From positions 1-58,034 of IMG/VR virus record IMGVR_UViG_3300028800_000107: 58,034 nucleotides of DNA. The stretch is one strand, 5' to 3'. How positions within the stretch are numbered: position 1 is the first letter of the stretch; each line of letters begins with the position of its first letter. The notes under the pieces are model-generated. The model ran no database searches. It was not told the origin of the DNA and was given only the letters and a program-made list of their open reading frames with translations. The stretch is from a virus. Shown piece by piece: positions 1-8,806 of this stretch. Position numbers and translations under genes: made by a program.

Positions 1-259
1 TCCAAAGCCCTGTTGAGCCGTCCCAGTTGCGTAATTTGCTCCAGCCGTTAGAACATTTCCCCCAAGTCCCATTGTAGTGCCAAGATTTTGAACGGCCTTC
101 TGCCCCCAGTCCTGCGCAAATTGGAAGCCTGGGATTTGAGACAGGACGGAAGTTTGATTAGCGCCGGGGGTTAAAAGGGCCTTCAAGGTATTCGCAGCAC
201 CACCAGCTATATCCAGACCTGACCCGACGACATTTTGGCCGGAGCTAAGGACATTCTGC
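1..259. repeat. Terminal direct repeat (circular-assembly overlap), left copy
   Basis: Positions 1-259 align without gaps to 57776-58034. There are three differences: 21 (T versus C), 144 (G versus T) and 163 (G versus A). It lies inside a coding region and keeps the frame open, so it is most simply the overlap of a circular or circularly permuted molecule. Confidence 0.9.
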
Positions 260-546
260 CCGGTATTAACAATATTCCCGGCGGAATTAATAACCGGTTG
301 CTCTGCCGATGAAGCATTCTGAAACATCTGCAAGATCGCGGCTAAACCTTGTTGCCCATACCCTTGCTGTGCAGCCAGAGCTTGCTGACCAAATCCCACT
401 TGAGCATTCGAGGCATTTTGAGCGGCATTGGAACCAATCAGAGCAGAACCGACTGATCCAAGCGCACCTAATGCGCCGCCAGCAAGCAACCCGCCTCCAA
501 CCCCAAGGCTCCCAATACCAGCTATTGCCGATCCGATGAATGCCAT
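1..546 (-). CDS. Gly/Ala-rich virion (ejection-type) protein, N-terminal part, spans circle junction
   Basis: The ATG at 546 opens a frame that runs off position 1 and continues in the copy at 57775-57344, giving a 325-aa protein when the genome is circularised. It is built from Gly/Ala/Asn/Gln-rich low-complexity stretches with an N-terminal hydrophobic Gly-rich segment (MAFIGSAIAGIGSLG). It overlaps the upstream cupin-like gene by 25 nt, so it belongs to the late operon. Position between the gp10-like hub and the internal proteins matches where P22-like phages keep ejection proteins; that function is inferred from place and composition only. Confidence 0.7.
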   Translation of the reverse strand, partial: MAFIGSAIAGIGSLGVGGGLLAGGALGALGSVGSALIGSNAAQNASNAQVGFGQQALAAQQGYGQQGLAAILQMFQNASSAEQPVINSAGNIVNTGQNVLSSGQNVVGSGLDIAGGAANTLKALLTPGANQTSVLSQIPGFQFAQDWGQKAVQNLGTTMGLGGNVLTAGANYATGTAQQGFG

Positions 547-962
547 TCGATAACCTTGATATGCTCTAAATATTCTTTTTCAGTATCGGCAATGAAATAA
601 GCTTCGATCTTCTCAATATCCGTTTCATCGGTCGCTAAAATAGTCGTCCAGACAGATTCTTCGTGAGCATAGGCTATACGTTTTGTCCCCGGAGGGGAAA
701 CGGTAGTAAACGGTGCCTTAACTCTCTCAATCTTGTTCTCATCAACCCAGACCGAAAGTTCTCCCTTGGAGAGAATATTAAGTTGCTGGTATTTATGGAT
801 TTTGCCTGTGACTAAAACGCCCTTCGGTATTGTAATTTCTCTCGCATAAACCCCGTCAGAAAAATAATGTCTGACCGGAATTTCCAACTGAGGCTGTTGT
901 AACATCAATTCTTCTATCGCGAGTACCTTTTCGCGCATTGAGGAATTGACTAGATCAACCAT
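522..962 (-). CDS. Cupin-like small virion-module protein
   Basis: The protein is about 146 aa and mostly beta-strand in character. A central run (PVRHYFSDGVYAREITIPKG, then IHKYQQLNILSKGELSV and FTTVSPPGTKRIAYAHEES) has the Gly/Pro-spaced pattern of a single cupin or jelly-roll barrel, a type often seen beside podovirus tail genes. Its role is unknown. The start is uncertain: ATG at 962 overlaps the upstream gene by 8 nt, ATG at 1034 would overlap it by 80 nt, and neither has a clear ribosome-binding site. Confidence 0.6.
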   Translation of the reverse strand: MVDLVNSSMREKVLAIEELMLQQPQLEIPVRHYFSDGVYAREITIPKGVLVTGKIHKYQQLNILSKGELSVWVDENKIERVKAPFTTVSPPGTKRIAYAHEESVWTTILATDETDIEKIEAYFIADTEKEYLEHIKVIEWHSSDRQ

Positions 963-1389
963 AGGAAAAAAACTGCGTTTGATCCCAACATTCAAATATT
1001 CTAAGGCTTCCGACCCCAAGAGTATACGGAGCATTCACGCCCAACGCATCAATCTGTGCTGCAAATGGTGGATAGATTTTCAGAGAACTCCCACCGCCGT
1101 TGTAAAATTGAATATCATTCCCCGGCATTAGAGGAAGAATGATAGCCCCAGACCCTCCACCTACTGTTTGAAACCAATTCCAGTCATAAGCCACGCCAAG
1201 AGCGTCTAACTGTGTAGAACCTGTAGACTGTAAAGGAGGTGAGACTTTAGGAACGATACCCGTTCCACCACCGGTTCTATTAAAAAACCCTAAGAGAAGC
1301 TGGCGACCGTAACTTGTAGTCGGTATTCCGTCTTTATCGACTAGCGGGGTTCTTGGGTTCCAGTTTGCCGAATAAGACTGGATGCTCAT
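955..1389 (-). CDS. Small beta-rich virion-module protein
   Basis: This 144-aa protein starts at an ATG that overlaps the gp10-like stop codon (ATGA), so translation is probably coupled. The C-terminal half reads ILPLMPGNDIQFYNGGGSSL followed by an aromatic tail (FECWDQTQFF). That pattern resembles the C-terminal module of the exported proteins at 3895-4359 and 18564-19190. No family is recognised; a fibre- or decoration-type role is an inference. Confidence 0.65.
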   Translation of the reverse strand: MSIQSYSANWNPRTPLVDKDGIPTTSYGRQLLLGFFNRTGGGTGIVPKVSPPLQSTGSTQLDALGVAYDWNWFQTVGGGSGAIILPLMPGNDIQFYNGGGSSLKIYPPFAAQIDALGVNAPYTLGVGSLRIFECWDQTQFFSYG

Positions 1390-2888
1390 GACGACCCGCC
1401 GATAGGATCGACATAAGCCCCGTTCAAAGCACCACACATTTCAGCCGTGGAGGAGAACTCTAGAACCCAATCTCTAGACAATCCATTTCCGCGCCATCGC
1501 ATCATAGCCCTGTAACGTCCCGAACTATTGCCTGCTTTGAGACGATTATTCCCATACTTCGCGCCACCATTCCGGGAAATCCTTAAACTCACTGTAGGAG
1601 CCGCGACCTGCCCTAAAGGACCAAATCCAGAGCTAAACCCCGAACTCCATGGGCTTGTGTATTGAGTGACTTCACCCGTTCCAGGTCTGGTTCCTGTCTC
1701 AACATCGGCTGTAATAGCCGATAAATTCACATACTTAAGGTCGTTCGTGAAATGCGGGAATGATCTAATCCACGGGATGGCTGTCCCGTTATCCGTATAG
1801 GTGAATGGATCGATTTGATAGAGTGACCCATTCGTCCAATCGAGGGCAAGATTAATTCCATAAGCATAGGCACAAAACGTATTCTTGGCCCGATGGAAAT
1901 CTCCATGAAGGTCAATTGAATTGTCTTCGTGCCACTGTTGTGTTGCTTCATCATATCCCCATGTCGTATCAGCCGATGGGAAGTGAAGTTTGTAAAAACT
2001 ATGGCCTAGAATTTGATAAACCGAACCAATTGCGTCATCGACCTTGGCATAACCCAACATGGCCTTTTCGATGGCATGTGTGGAAATACGCTGTGCCACG
2101 TTCTGCGCGTTACCACGCATGACCATTCTGGCACCTTCCGGGCTTTCGCTTAACCAGTAAACATTTGTATCCATCTTGGCCGGAGAATATTGGGCTACAC
2201 AACCTTGCTCAATAATAACGCCCGGCATAATCTGGAATGGAAACGGCGTAGCACCGGCGTTAAACCAGACTTCCGACTTCTGAGGCCCGAATAACCAGAC
2301 TTCGCGTTCAATCGCTACCACACAAAGGATATTATCAGGCCACGCGGTTTTAATACCGACATACAGGGCGTTAAACGTCACGGTATCCGAAAGCGTGCTG
2401 TACCATTCATTCGTGCCGGGCTTATTCAGAATGATAAAGCTGTCGATGAAATCCGCTCTTGTCGAACCGTAGAAGTTCGCATCGGTAATTTCTGTCATTA
2501 CCCGTGTAGTAAGATTTATGGTATACCCTTGTGGGGAGTTATCTACTACAAGCGCACTCACACCGTTATCGACAATGTAAACCGGGGTAGTTGCTGAAGT
2601 CAGAAGATTCCCAACGACTGTATAATTATAATCTCGGTCGATGTAGTAAACCGTTTGACTGATAACGGCGTACAAATCCCCCTTGGTCGTTTGGTAAATA
2701 CACCTGGCTAAACCTGGAGCCGGAGCATTCTTGAGCAGTTTAAGTCCCGGACGTGGATAGTGAGTGACCGGGAATGGCGCTTTGATATTGTCCGGGTTTT
2801 TCTCAGGGAACAAGTTTACGCATCGCTGCGCGCTCGCGATATAGGATTCGGAGCTATAAGCCCCGCTCGTTAACGGCAGTGCAACCAT
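1386..2888 (-). CDS. Packaged DNA stabilisation / tail hub protein, P22 gp10-like
   Basis: The 500-aa protein has the features of the P22 gp10 stabilisation family (P22 gp10 is about 470 aa). These are an N-terminal RCVNLFPE segment near residue 25, beta-propeller-like repeats through residues 60-370, and VWLFGPQKSEVWFNAG near residue 205. In P22 this protein joins the gp4 ring below the portal and closes the packaged capsid. It lies downstream of the gp4-like gene at 4571-5338 in the expected order, with four small genes between. Confidence 0.8.
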   Translation of the reverse strand: MVALPLTSGAYSSESYIASAQRCVNLFPEKNPDNIKAPFPVTHYPRPGLKLLKNAPAPGLARCIYQTTKGDLYAVISQTVYYIDRDYNYTVVGNLLTSATTPVYIVDNGVSALVVDNSPQGYTINLTTRVMTEITDANFYGSTRADFIDSFIILNKPGTNEWYSTLSDTVTFNALYVGIKTAWPDNILCVVAIEREVWLFGPQKSEVWFNAGATPFPFQIMPGVIIEQGCVAQYSPAKMDTNVYWLSESPEGARMVMRGNAQNVAQRISTHAIEKAMLGYAKVDDAIGSVYQILGHSFYKLHFPSADTTWGYDEATQQWHEDNSIDLHGDFHRAKNTFCAYAYGINLALDWTNGSLYQIDPFTYTDNGTAIPWIRSFPHFTNDLKYVNLSAITADVETGTRPGTGEVTQYTSPWSSGFSSGFGPLGQVAAPTVSLRISRNGGAKYGNNRLKAGNSSGRYRAMMRWRGNGLSRDWVLEFSSTAEMCGALNGAYVDPIGGSS

Positions 2889-2889
2889 T

Positions 2890-3894
2890 TCATTCCCGGT
2901 AAAGCAATGCTTTGAAAGTATTGTCTTCGATCTTAATCAACGTCTTGCCAAAATTAATCAGGAATGGAGAGGCGGAAACCACCGAAACCATGTCAAACCC
3001 TGAAAATCTCGCAAACCGATTGTATAAAATGATCGCCTTTTCAGGTCTTCCGGAAAACATCATATCGTAAAATGCCCCGATATGAATTTTATAACAATCG
3101 TCGGTTTCAACTTTAGGAGCGAAACCAAGCCTCATGATTTCGGTCGTAAGCTTGCCCTGAAATTCAAGTCCATCGTCTAATAGAGACAGGTCTTGATAAA
3201 CCCAATCGTCATATCGGATAGACCTAAACTCAACATCGATATTGCCGTTTTCTGTCGGCCAGATATTTTTACGTTCAAATTCTTTCTTCGCGCTGGTGGC
3301 GTTGCATAAATTAAGGATAGGCTGATTTACTACTGGCACCATAAACAACAGCGTCATGCAATCAGTCTGCGTAAACATGATCTTATAAGCAGACCTCGCA
3401 TACGCTAAAGCGTGTTTATAATCCCTGTCCAAGAAAATCGGTTGGACTTCATAAATCCCCGGCTCCTTGCAGCAAAACAGGAAGCCTCCACGGCTACCCA
3501 TTAGAAGAATGTTTTGCTGGTCTGCGATAAGCGGAGAGGCATCGATCTTTTCGGTTCCTGGGATTGAAACCAGAGGGAAGACCGAAGGGTCGTTGAGAAT
3601 CTCGTTAACTTTTACCGGATCAAAGCTTCTTACAAGCTGTTCCGGAATGTCATCTGGTCGATAGTCAGCGGCGGATACCACATTATATCCGCCTTCCTCT
3701 TTTCCATCGTATCCATTGCTTCCATTCGGCTTGAATACGGTATCGCCGGACGCACTGGCGCATCCGGAGGTAATTTGCTCACCAAGAACATCTGGGTTCT
3801 CGGATCGAACCACCCGTAATACAGTTTGCGGATTCTCATTGTGCTTTCTTGCGTCTTGAACCCGGCGTCGTTCTTTATTACGGGATTTTCCCAT
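2890..3894 (-). CDS. GNAT-like phage protein with basic N-terminus
   Basis: The protein is 334 aa. The first 30 residues are basic (MGKSRNKERRRVQDARKH). Residues 110-250 look like an acetyltransferase-type fold found in some phage structural operons: a hydrophobic strand GFLFCCKEPGIYEVQPIFL, then the helix HALAYARSAYKIMF and the strand CMTLLFMVPVVNQPI. I see no clear acetyl-CoA loop. It starts directly after the TAA of the upstream gene. It occupies roughly the place of gp14 in P22, but the function is not established. Confidence 0.6.
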   Translation of the reverse strand: MGKSRNKERRRVQDARKHNENPQTVLRVVRSENPDVLGEQITSGCASASGDTVFKPNGSNGYDGKEEGGYNVVSAADYRPDDIPEQLVRSFDPVKVNEILNDPSVFPLVSIPGTEKIDASPLIADQQNILLMGSRGGFLFCCKEPGIYEVQPIFLDRDYKHALAYARSAYKIMFTQTDCMTLLFMVPVVNQPILNLCNATSAKKEFERKNIWPTENGNIDVEFRSIRYDDWVYQDLSLLDDGLEFQGKLTTEIMRLGFAPKVETDDCYKIHIGAFYDMMFSGRPEKAIILYNRFARFSGFDMVSVVSASPFLINFGKTLIKIEDNTFKALLYRE

Positions 3895-4359
3895 TTACTG
3901 AGCAGCCCAGTTTCCATTCTTGGCACAATAGAACAGCTTGGACGTATGAGTAGACGCCGTAGCCGTGGTGGCATTGTTAATCGTGTCTTGAGCGGCAGTA
4001 ATGGGGTTATTCGTTACACCGGGATAGAACGTCAAGGTATTTGCACCGTTATTATATACCTTGAACTCGGTTCCCTGATAGCAGAAAGGAAGTGCAACGC
4101 CAGCACTCGAACCAACCGTATCCACTTCAATAAGAGCAATACCGGACGGAAGTTGCGTAGCGGTGGCCTGCGTCGTACCAGCGGCAGAAATCGCATACTG
4201 ATAGGATAAGTTCTGCCCACCAGCCAAACCGTTAAGCCAAGTACCGTCTACAAGAGCCGGGCCGCCTGAAACCGGAGGGGTTCCTACAGTAGCAAGCGCG
4301 CTACCCATAATCGCAACGATAAGACCGCCAATAAACATATTTGAAATAGTCTTGAGCAT
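3895..4359 (-). CDS. Exported decoration-type protein (signal peptide)
   Basis: The 154-aa protein begins with a Sec-type signal peptide (about residues 1-24, hydrophobic core FIGGLIVAIMGSA and an ALA|TV cleavage site). The mature part is Thr/Ala/Gly-rich. Its C-terminal module (ALPFCYQGTEFKVYNNGANT, then LTFYPG and a final KNGNWAAQ) recurs in other proteins of this genome. A virion decoration or surface role is inferred. A signal peptide is odd for a protein between gp4-like and gp10-like genes. Confidence 0.65.
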   Translation of the reverse strand: MLKTISNMFIGGLIVAIMGSALATVGTPPVSGGPALVDGTWLNGLAGGQNLSYQYAISAAGTTQATATQLPSGIALIEVDTVGSSAGVALPFCYQGTEFKVYNNGANTLTFYPGVTNNPITAAQDTINNATTATASTHTSKLFYCAKNGNWAAQ

Positions 4360-4364
4360 GAAAT

Positions 4365-4571
4365 TTATCCTTCTGTTTTACGTTTAGCGCGCATTGAATC
4401 GTTTGGTCTAACTCTAACATCTGGATTTGGAACGGTCCAAATCTCTCCGGTATCGTCAATGACAATCACAAATAATAAATGGTGTTCCTGCCCATAATCA
4501 ATGATTGCGAAGGCATAACCTGTACCTTTAGGACATTCGACCGGGATATGGGTCTTAAGTTCTGTGAACAT
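4365..4571 (-). CDS. Small hypothetical protein
   Basis: This 68-aa protein starts at an ATG sharing one base with the upstream TAA (TAATG), so it is translationally coupled to the gp4-like gene. A strand-rich middle (HLLFVIVIDDTGEIWTVPNP) is followed by a basic tail (RAKRKTEG). No family is recognised. Confidence 0.6.
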   Translation of the reverse strand: MFTELKTHIPVECPKGTGYAFAIIDYGQEHHLLFVIVIDDTGEIWTVPNPDVRVRPNDSMRAKRKTEG

Positions 4572-5338
4572 TAAGAGCCGACATCATCGGACTGGTAAGA
4601 GTACGCCCGGTTGCGATTTCGGAGAAAGGACGGCATTCGCAAAGTACCGACAGCCTGATTAGCAAGACGAATGGTATTGAGCGCATCTCGCGCCATACTG
4701 TCTACCGCAGGATCGGGTGGAAGCTGGTAAGACGCTCTTAGGCGTCTAGCCAATGTCCAATTTAAAGCCGCTTCATACTCGGGTGGGAAGTTAATAGTCT
4801 GCGCAACACTGCTAAATCTCGGCAGTACAACCTTAAACCCGATATGAATTTCATAGATGTCGGATTGCGGAACAGGCCACGGCTTTAGTGTTCCTACAGG
4901 CCATTCCGGATCGTAGAAAATACGCCAAGCTAATGTACCTACGTTCTTAACAGTAATACGTGCATAGTCCTCATGACTCTGAATAATGTCCAGATGAATA
5001 TCTGCAAACAAACCACTAGGCGGATTTTGATTTAAAAACCGCAGGAAGGCGTATTCGAGCCTGTCAGGTCTGGGATTTATATTAACTGTCGCCCCCAGAC
5101 CAACACTGTAATTCTGCGCACCTGTGCAGACAAACGAATAATCCTGAATACGATAGACTAGCCACCGCTTTCTAGCCCATTGAGCCAGAAGCCAGTTAAC
5201 TTGGCGAAAGGCCCGATTTAAAACTTCAGGCTCAATCGCTTCATCTACACCCACTATTCCCGCATCCACCAGCGCATTGGTCAGCAATACCCCGCAGGTA
5301 TCGACTGGCAATGCCGGTTCTGATGGAGGGGTAGCCAT
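4571..5338 (-). CDS. Tail accessory factor, P22 gp4-like
   Basis: The 255-aa protein is mostly helical. Its N-terminal helix pair is LLTNALVDAGIVGVDEAIEP then LNRAFRQVNWLLAQWARKR, followed by strand-rich YSFVCTGAQNYSVG. This matches the gp4 head-completion/tail-accessory family that binds under the portal. P22 gp4 is shorter (about 166 aa). The C-terminal helices with PPEYEAALNWTLARRLR are typical of the longer relatives. It is coupled to the upstream gene by a one-base stop/start overlap. Confidence 0.7.
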   Translation of the reverse strand: MATPPSEPALPVDTCGVLLTNALVDAGIVGVDEAIEPEVLNRAFRQVNWLLAQWARKRWLVYRIQDYSFVCTGAQNYSVGLGATVNINPRPDRLEYAFLRFLNQNPPSGLFADIHLDIIQSHEDYARITVKNVGTLAWRIFYDPEWPVGTLKPWPVPQSDIYEIHIGFKVVLPRFSSVAQTINFPPEYEAALNWTLARRLRASYQLPPDPAVDSMARDALNTIRLANQAVGTLRMPSFLRNRNRAYSYQSDDVGS

Positions 5339-6132
5339 TATTTCGTTACTTCAGTCTTGAGGCGTTCAAGCGACCAACGGCCATCGACTTTAATGCCCTT
5401 GGACTTGGCTTCTGCCTCCCAAGCCGCACGTTCTGCGGCAGGATCAAGTGCGGTCAAGACAGGGCTATCCACAATGGATTCATCCTCAACATCAAGTTCT
5501 GCCGGGAATGACACCGGGGCAATTTCATCAATTGCCTCTTGGGTTTTCTTCCAAGCCTGGAATGCAAGGAACTCGTCCCATTGTTTGGAATCGACCTTAT
5601 CCGGATTAACCGACCCACCTTGTTTCAGGGCAGCAACAACGGCAGCCGTGACTTCCGGGAGAACAGTGTTAAGCAATTCCCGGTTGCTTGAACTCTGGGA
5701 TTGCTGAGTTGGCACGTAGTTCTTACCCTGTTCAAGTTTTGACGGGTTGAACTTCGTTGTACCCGCATAAGGCTGCGGACGCCACGGCGAATTGTCCTGC
5801 CAATCCCAAACATGGTCACGGCCATATCGTCCTTTTTCTTCCATCGAAGCTTCACGGTAACATACGCCCAATTCCGCAGCTTCAAACTCATCCTTGACAA
5901 TTCTCGGCTGTTCGGTCGGATGAAACAACCAAGCCGGAAACGGTCTAAACCCAGTGCGGTTAAAATAATGCCGGATGGATTTTATTTCGCTCCAATCCGG
6001 CATCACAGGTTTCGGGGGCGGAAGGTTAAAACTCAACACGTCCCCATCGGACATAATGACTTTTGCGCCTTCGCCAGCAATATCTGGCGAAAGAGTACCG
6101 ACTTCACGCTTAGAGGGCATCACAAAAGCCAT
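5338..6132 (-). CDS. Hypothetical head-module protein with C-terminal HeH/SAP-like motif
   Basis: The 264-aa protein has an N-terminal region rich in Pro, Trp and Tyr (residues 25-130), a Gln/Ser linker, and an acidic region. Its last 30 residues resemble the small helix-extended-helix (SAP/HeH-like) domain at the ends of some phage proteins (AKSKGIKVDGRWSLERLKTE). That domain can contact nucleic acid or coat. The gene lies between coat and gp4-like genes; its role is unknown. Confidence 0.6.
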   Translation of the reverse strand: MAFVMPSKREVGTLSPDIAGEGAKVIMSDGDVLSFNLPPPKPVMPDWSEIKSIRHYFNRTGFRPFPAWLFHPTEQPRIVKDEFEAAELGVCYREASMEEKGRYGRDHVWDWQDNSPWRPQPYAGTTKFNPSKLEQGKNYVPTQQSQSSSNRELLNTVLPEVTAAVVAALKQGGSVNPDKVDSKQWDEFLAFQAWKKTQEAIDEIAPVSFPAELDVEDESIVDSPVLTALDPAAERAAWEAEAKSKGIKVDGRWSLERLKTEVTK

Positions 6133-6143
6133 TTTTATCTCCG

Positions 6144-6536
6144 TTAGGCGGGTTTAACCGCAGTGACAGGTTTACCTTCAATTACCGGCGGAATGATCTC
6201 AATTGGAGCATCAACTACCGGTTCTTCTACAACGACTTCCTTACCGCTGGTCGCTATCTTTTCCTCGTCCTCATTCTTGACGAGAACGGTGATCTCACCA
6301 TTAGCGCGGTTAACGTGATAGTCAGCAAAGCCAGGAGTGCTGACCACAGCAGGAGCGCCGTCAACTTCCTTACGAAAAACATGGCTGTCATGAACGACAA
6401 CCCATTTCGGAAATTCAATACCAGGATCGGCCTTGGGAAGAACGACCTGTTGAACACCGGCAATTGCGCCAGTGTTCTTGTCGATGGCAAAGCCGGTTTC
6501 AACGTCGATAACGTGTGTTTCGGGAGTGATGGCCAT
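6144..6536 (-). CDS. Hypothetical head-module protein
   Basis: This 130-aa protein has an acidic, Pro/Val-rich C-terminus (about residues 95-130). The N-terminal part contains HVIDVETGFAIDKNTGAI and FPKWVVVHDSHVFRK. It lies in the virion operon downstream of the HNH gene. No family is recognised; a minor capsid role is possible from position only. Confidence 0.6.
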   Translation of the reverse strand: MAITPETHVIDVETGFAIDKNTGAIAGVQQVVLPKADPGIEFPKWVVVHDSHVFRKEVDGAPAVVSTPGFADYHVNRANGEITVLVKNEDEEKIATSGKEVVVEEPVVDAPIEIIPPVIEGKPVTAVKPA

Positions 6537-6545
6537 GTGTAGCTC

Positions 6546-7292
6546 CTATGTATTTGTTTCTAAAATTGGACTGGCGGAAGTAAGTTCCTGCCATTCCTGC
6601 TTAACAAAAGCATGATAGGCGGCCAATCGTTCCTTATCGGAAGTGATTTCATCTAATTCATTAATCTTCAAATCGCGTTCGTCGTCAGACATAATAATTC
6701 GGCCAATTTCACAGAGCCAGTCTATTGGATGCTTAGAATGTTTATTTCCATTACATGACCGACAAAGCCATTGTAGATTCCAAATCCAATTAGAGCCGCC
6801 ATTTATAAGAGGAAAGATATGATCTAGATGTTTTGTACTATCTAAATCTACCGAACATCCGACGCATTTTTTATTTTGCTCTAAAAATAATTCCTTAAGT
6901 TGGGTTAGTGTATGAGAGCCTTCGGCTTTTCTCTGTCTAATTTTACGATCACGCCTATGTTTCCGCAAAACTTCACGATCTGTAGACAAATATTTTATTC
7001 TGTCTTTTGCTCTCATCTTTTCAGGGTATCTTTTACGATATAGACGATCCTTTTCCTTATGCTTTTCTAGATTGCGCAATTTATGCAGTCTATCGGTCTC
7101 GCGTATTCTCTCTGGATTATCGCGCCGATATGCAATCAACCTATCACTATGACAAGTTGCACAAGTTCCGTTAGCTGTAATCTTTTCGACATAGTGACCA
7201 TGTTTACATGGCTTGCCTGTGAAGTATCGTTTTAAGCCTAATGCTTTTGCTTCTGACCGTGATATTATCTGCGTAGTCACTTTGAACCTCAC
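6546..7292 (-). CDS. HNH homing-type endonuclease inserted behind the coat gene
   Basis: The 248-aa protein has an N-terminal Cys/His module (GKPCKHGHYVEK, then GTCATCHSDR), a long basic helical linker with Arg/Lys-rich YRKRYPEKMRAKDR, and an HNH core at about residues 140-190. The core comprises CVGC, LDHIFPLINGGSNWIWNLQW and CRSCNGNK. The layout matches free-standing phage HNH homing nucleases. It is AT-rich compared with its neighbours and interrupts the coat-to-gp4 series, which suggests insertion by homing. Confidence 0.85.
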   Translation of the reverse strand: MRFKVTTQIISRSEAKALGLKRYFTGKPCKHGHYVEKITANGTCATCHSDRLIAYRRDNPERIRETDRLHKLRNLEKHKEKDRLYRKRYPEKMRAKDRIKYLSTDREVLRKHRRDRKIRQRKAEGSHTLTQLKELFLEQNKKCVGCSVDLDSTKHLDHIFPLINGGSNWIWNLQWLCRSCNGNKHSKHPIDWLCEIGRIIMSDDERDLKINELDEITSDKERLAAYHAFVKQEWQELTSASPILETNT

Positions 7293-7308
7293 TGTTCAAT
7301 GCTGATTA

Positions 7309-7342
7309 GAACCTCGCCAATGTTCAAGCATTGGCGAGGTTC
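7309..7342 (-). terminator. Strong hairpin downstream of the coat gene
   Basis: There is a perfect 14-bp stem (gaacctcgccaatg with its complement) around a 6-nt loop, 36 nt after the coat stop codon. On the minus strand no T-run follows the stem, so it may be an attenuator or RNA-processing/stability hairpin rather than a full terminator. The only T-run (TTTT) is on the plus-strand side. Such a hairpin would raise coat mRNA over downstream genes. Confidence 0.6.
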
Positions 7343-7377
7343 GATTTTATCAGAATATCATTTGATATCCAAACATA

Positions 7378-8637
7378 TTAGGGCGTGGAATCAGCGACCT
7401 GCACACACCATTCAGGGCGCGGGATGCCAGACCCAAAGAGAATATCCAGCCTATCGATTGGTTGGTCAGTCGAAGGCTCGTAGCACACGAGGCTCCGCAT
7501 ACTCAGCCGGTCATACTCATGACGTGCCGCTGCGATGACGCCCTTTTCATTTGGCGGAATCCACAACGGGGCGACAACGAGAGTGATCGCGTCCGGCGCA
7601 TAGGCGAGATTTTCGCGATAGGTCGTGCTGGCATTTGCGAATGGGGTAATGGTCGCATTCGCAGCAGGGCTTGCCGTGACCGTCTGGTACTGTTGCGGGG
7701 TGTAGGGAAGACCGGCGTAGGGAGTGCTATTCGCCGGGGGGATGATCGGCGGATAGAATTGGATCGTGGTAGCTCCCTGCGCAGCATTGGCCGTTGCAAC
7801 GAACTGGGCAAGCGTACCCAAGCTCGAATAGTTCACCCGGTTAACCGCGTTAACACCGGCAATCGTAAACACGTCGCCAGCATTGATAGTGCCGCCCAAA
7901 GCAGTAACCGTAAGCGTCTGACCGGTCTGCGAAGCGCCCGACACCGTACCGGTCACAAGCGTACCAGTAGTGTGAGAAACGACTGACTGATCTTCAAACA
8001 ACCGGAACTGCAAGGCTTCATACATCATACCGGTGTTGTACTGACGGCTGATGGAATCGACCGGGTTCAACAGACCGCGAAGGGCTTGCTGAATACGAGT
8101 ATCCGAACGGGGAGCAAGGACGCATTTGCGCATACCCATTTCACCGAAGTTCGGAGCCGAGTTTTCCTCCAGCAATGCGCGGGCAAGAGCAATCGGGCCA
8201 TCCGTGATCGGCAGAATGTTGTTGTTTGCGTCCACGTTCGCCGTAATGTTGCGAACCGCCGTGGCCGTGTTGACCATGACCTGAAGCGCAACGTTCGCGG
8301 CCAAGGCATTGACACGCGGAAGCACGATGCGTTCCATGTAGTCATCAATGTCCAAGGTCGTTTCAGCCGAAGTGAAAGCAACGTCAACATGGCGTTGCGT
8401 AGCAACGGTAAGCAAGAACTGCTGTTCCGTGGTGTCCTGGATCGAAATGCCGGGGCCGTCCGTCACGGTATACTGGTTGGCGTAACGAATGCGAAGCTGA
8501 GCGCCGATACGGGCACCTTCGATACCGAACTGACTTTCAAACTGACGTGAGATGTTTTGAATAAAATAATTTGTGTTCAAGAACATGCGAATTGAATAGC
8601 GAGTAATCATACTCGGAGTGAGAATATTATTAGCCAT
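7378..8637 (-). CDS. Major coat protein, P22 gp5-like
   Basis: The 419-aa length is close to P22 coat (430 aa). The N-terminal arm MANNILTPSMITRYSIRMFL and the segment HVDVAFTSAETTLDIDDYME fit the P22-type HK97 fold. Residues about 222-345 form an inserted domain with GDVFTIAGVNAVN, the hallmark of the I-domain insertion of this family. The C-terminus (DILFGSGIPRPEWCVQV) is also typical. The gene is preceded by a 169-nt leader and followed by a strong hairpin. Confidence 0.85.
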   Translation of the reverse strand: MANNILTPSMITRYSIRMFLNTNYFIQNISRQFESQFGIEGARIGAQLRIRYANQYTVTDGPGISIQDTTEQQFLLTVATQRHVDVAFTSAETTLDIDDYMERIVLPRVNALAANVALQVMVNTATAVRNITANVDANNNILPITDGPIALARALLEENSAPNFGEMGMRKCVLAPRSDTRIQQALRGLLNPVDSISRQYNTGMMYEALQFRLFEDQSVVSHTTGTLVTGTVSGASQTGQTLTVTALGGTINAGDVFTIAGVNAVNRVNYSSLGTLAQFVATANAAQGATTIQFYPPIIPPANSTPYAGLPYTPQQYQTVTASPAANATITPFANASTTYRENLAYAPDAITLVVAPLWIPPNEKGVIAAARHEYDRLSMRSLVCYEPSTDQPIDRLDILFGSGIPRPEWCVQVADSTP

Positions 8638-8806
8638 GGGGATGGCTCCCTAAAAATTGTTCGCGCCATCACCAGGCGCATAGTTGGCAATGTGATTAAA
8701 AAAATCACGGTTATTGTCTGGTCCCGAAGCAGACAAGGGCGGGAAACCGTGGAAAACCGCTCCACGTTGACGACCTGCTAATCCGCAGGCTGGCCTTCAA
8801 ATAAAT
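8638..8806 (-). promoter_or_regulatory. Structured leader before the coat gene
   Basis: This is the longest non-coding stretch of the head module (169 nt). On the minus strand it holds several short inverted repeats: CCTGC...GCAGG, CGTGGA...TCCACG, GTGATT...AATCAC and GCGCC...GGCGC. AGGGAG lies about 8 nt before the coat ATG. I see no clear sigma-70 promoter. A role in raising coat translation or in processing the scaffold-coat message is inferred. Confidence 0.4.
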
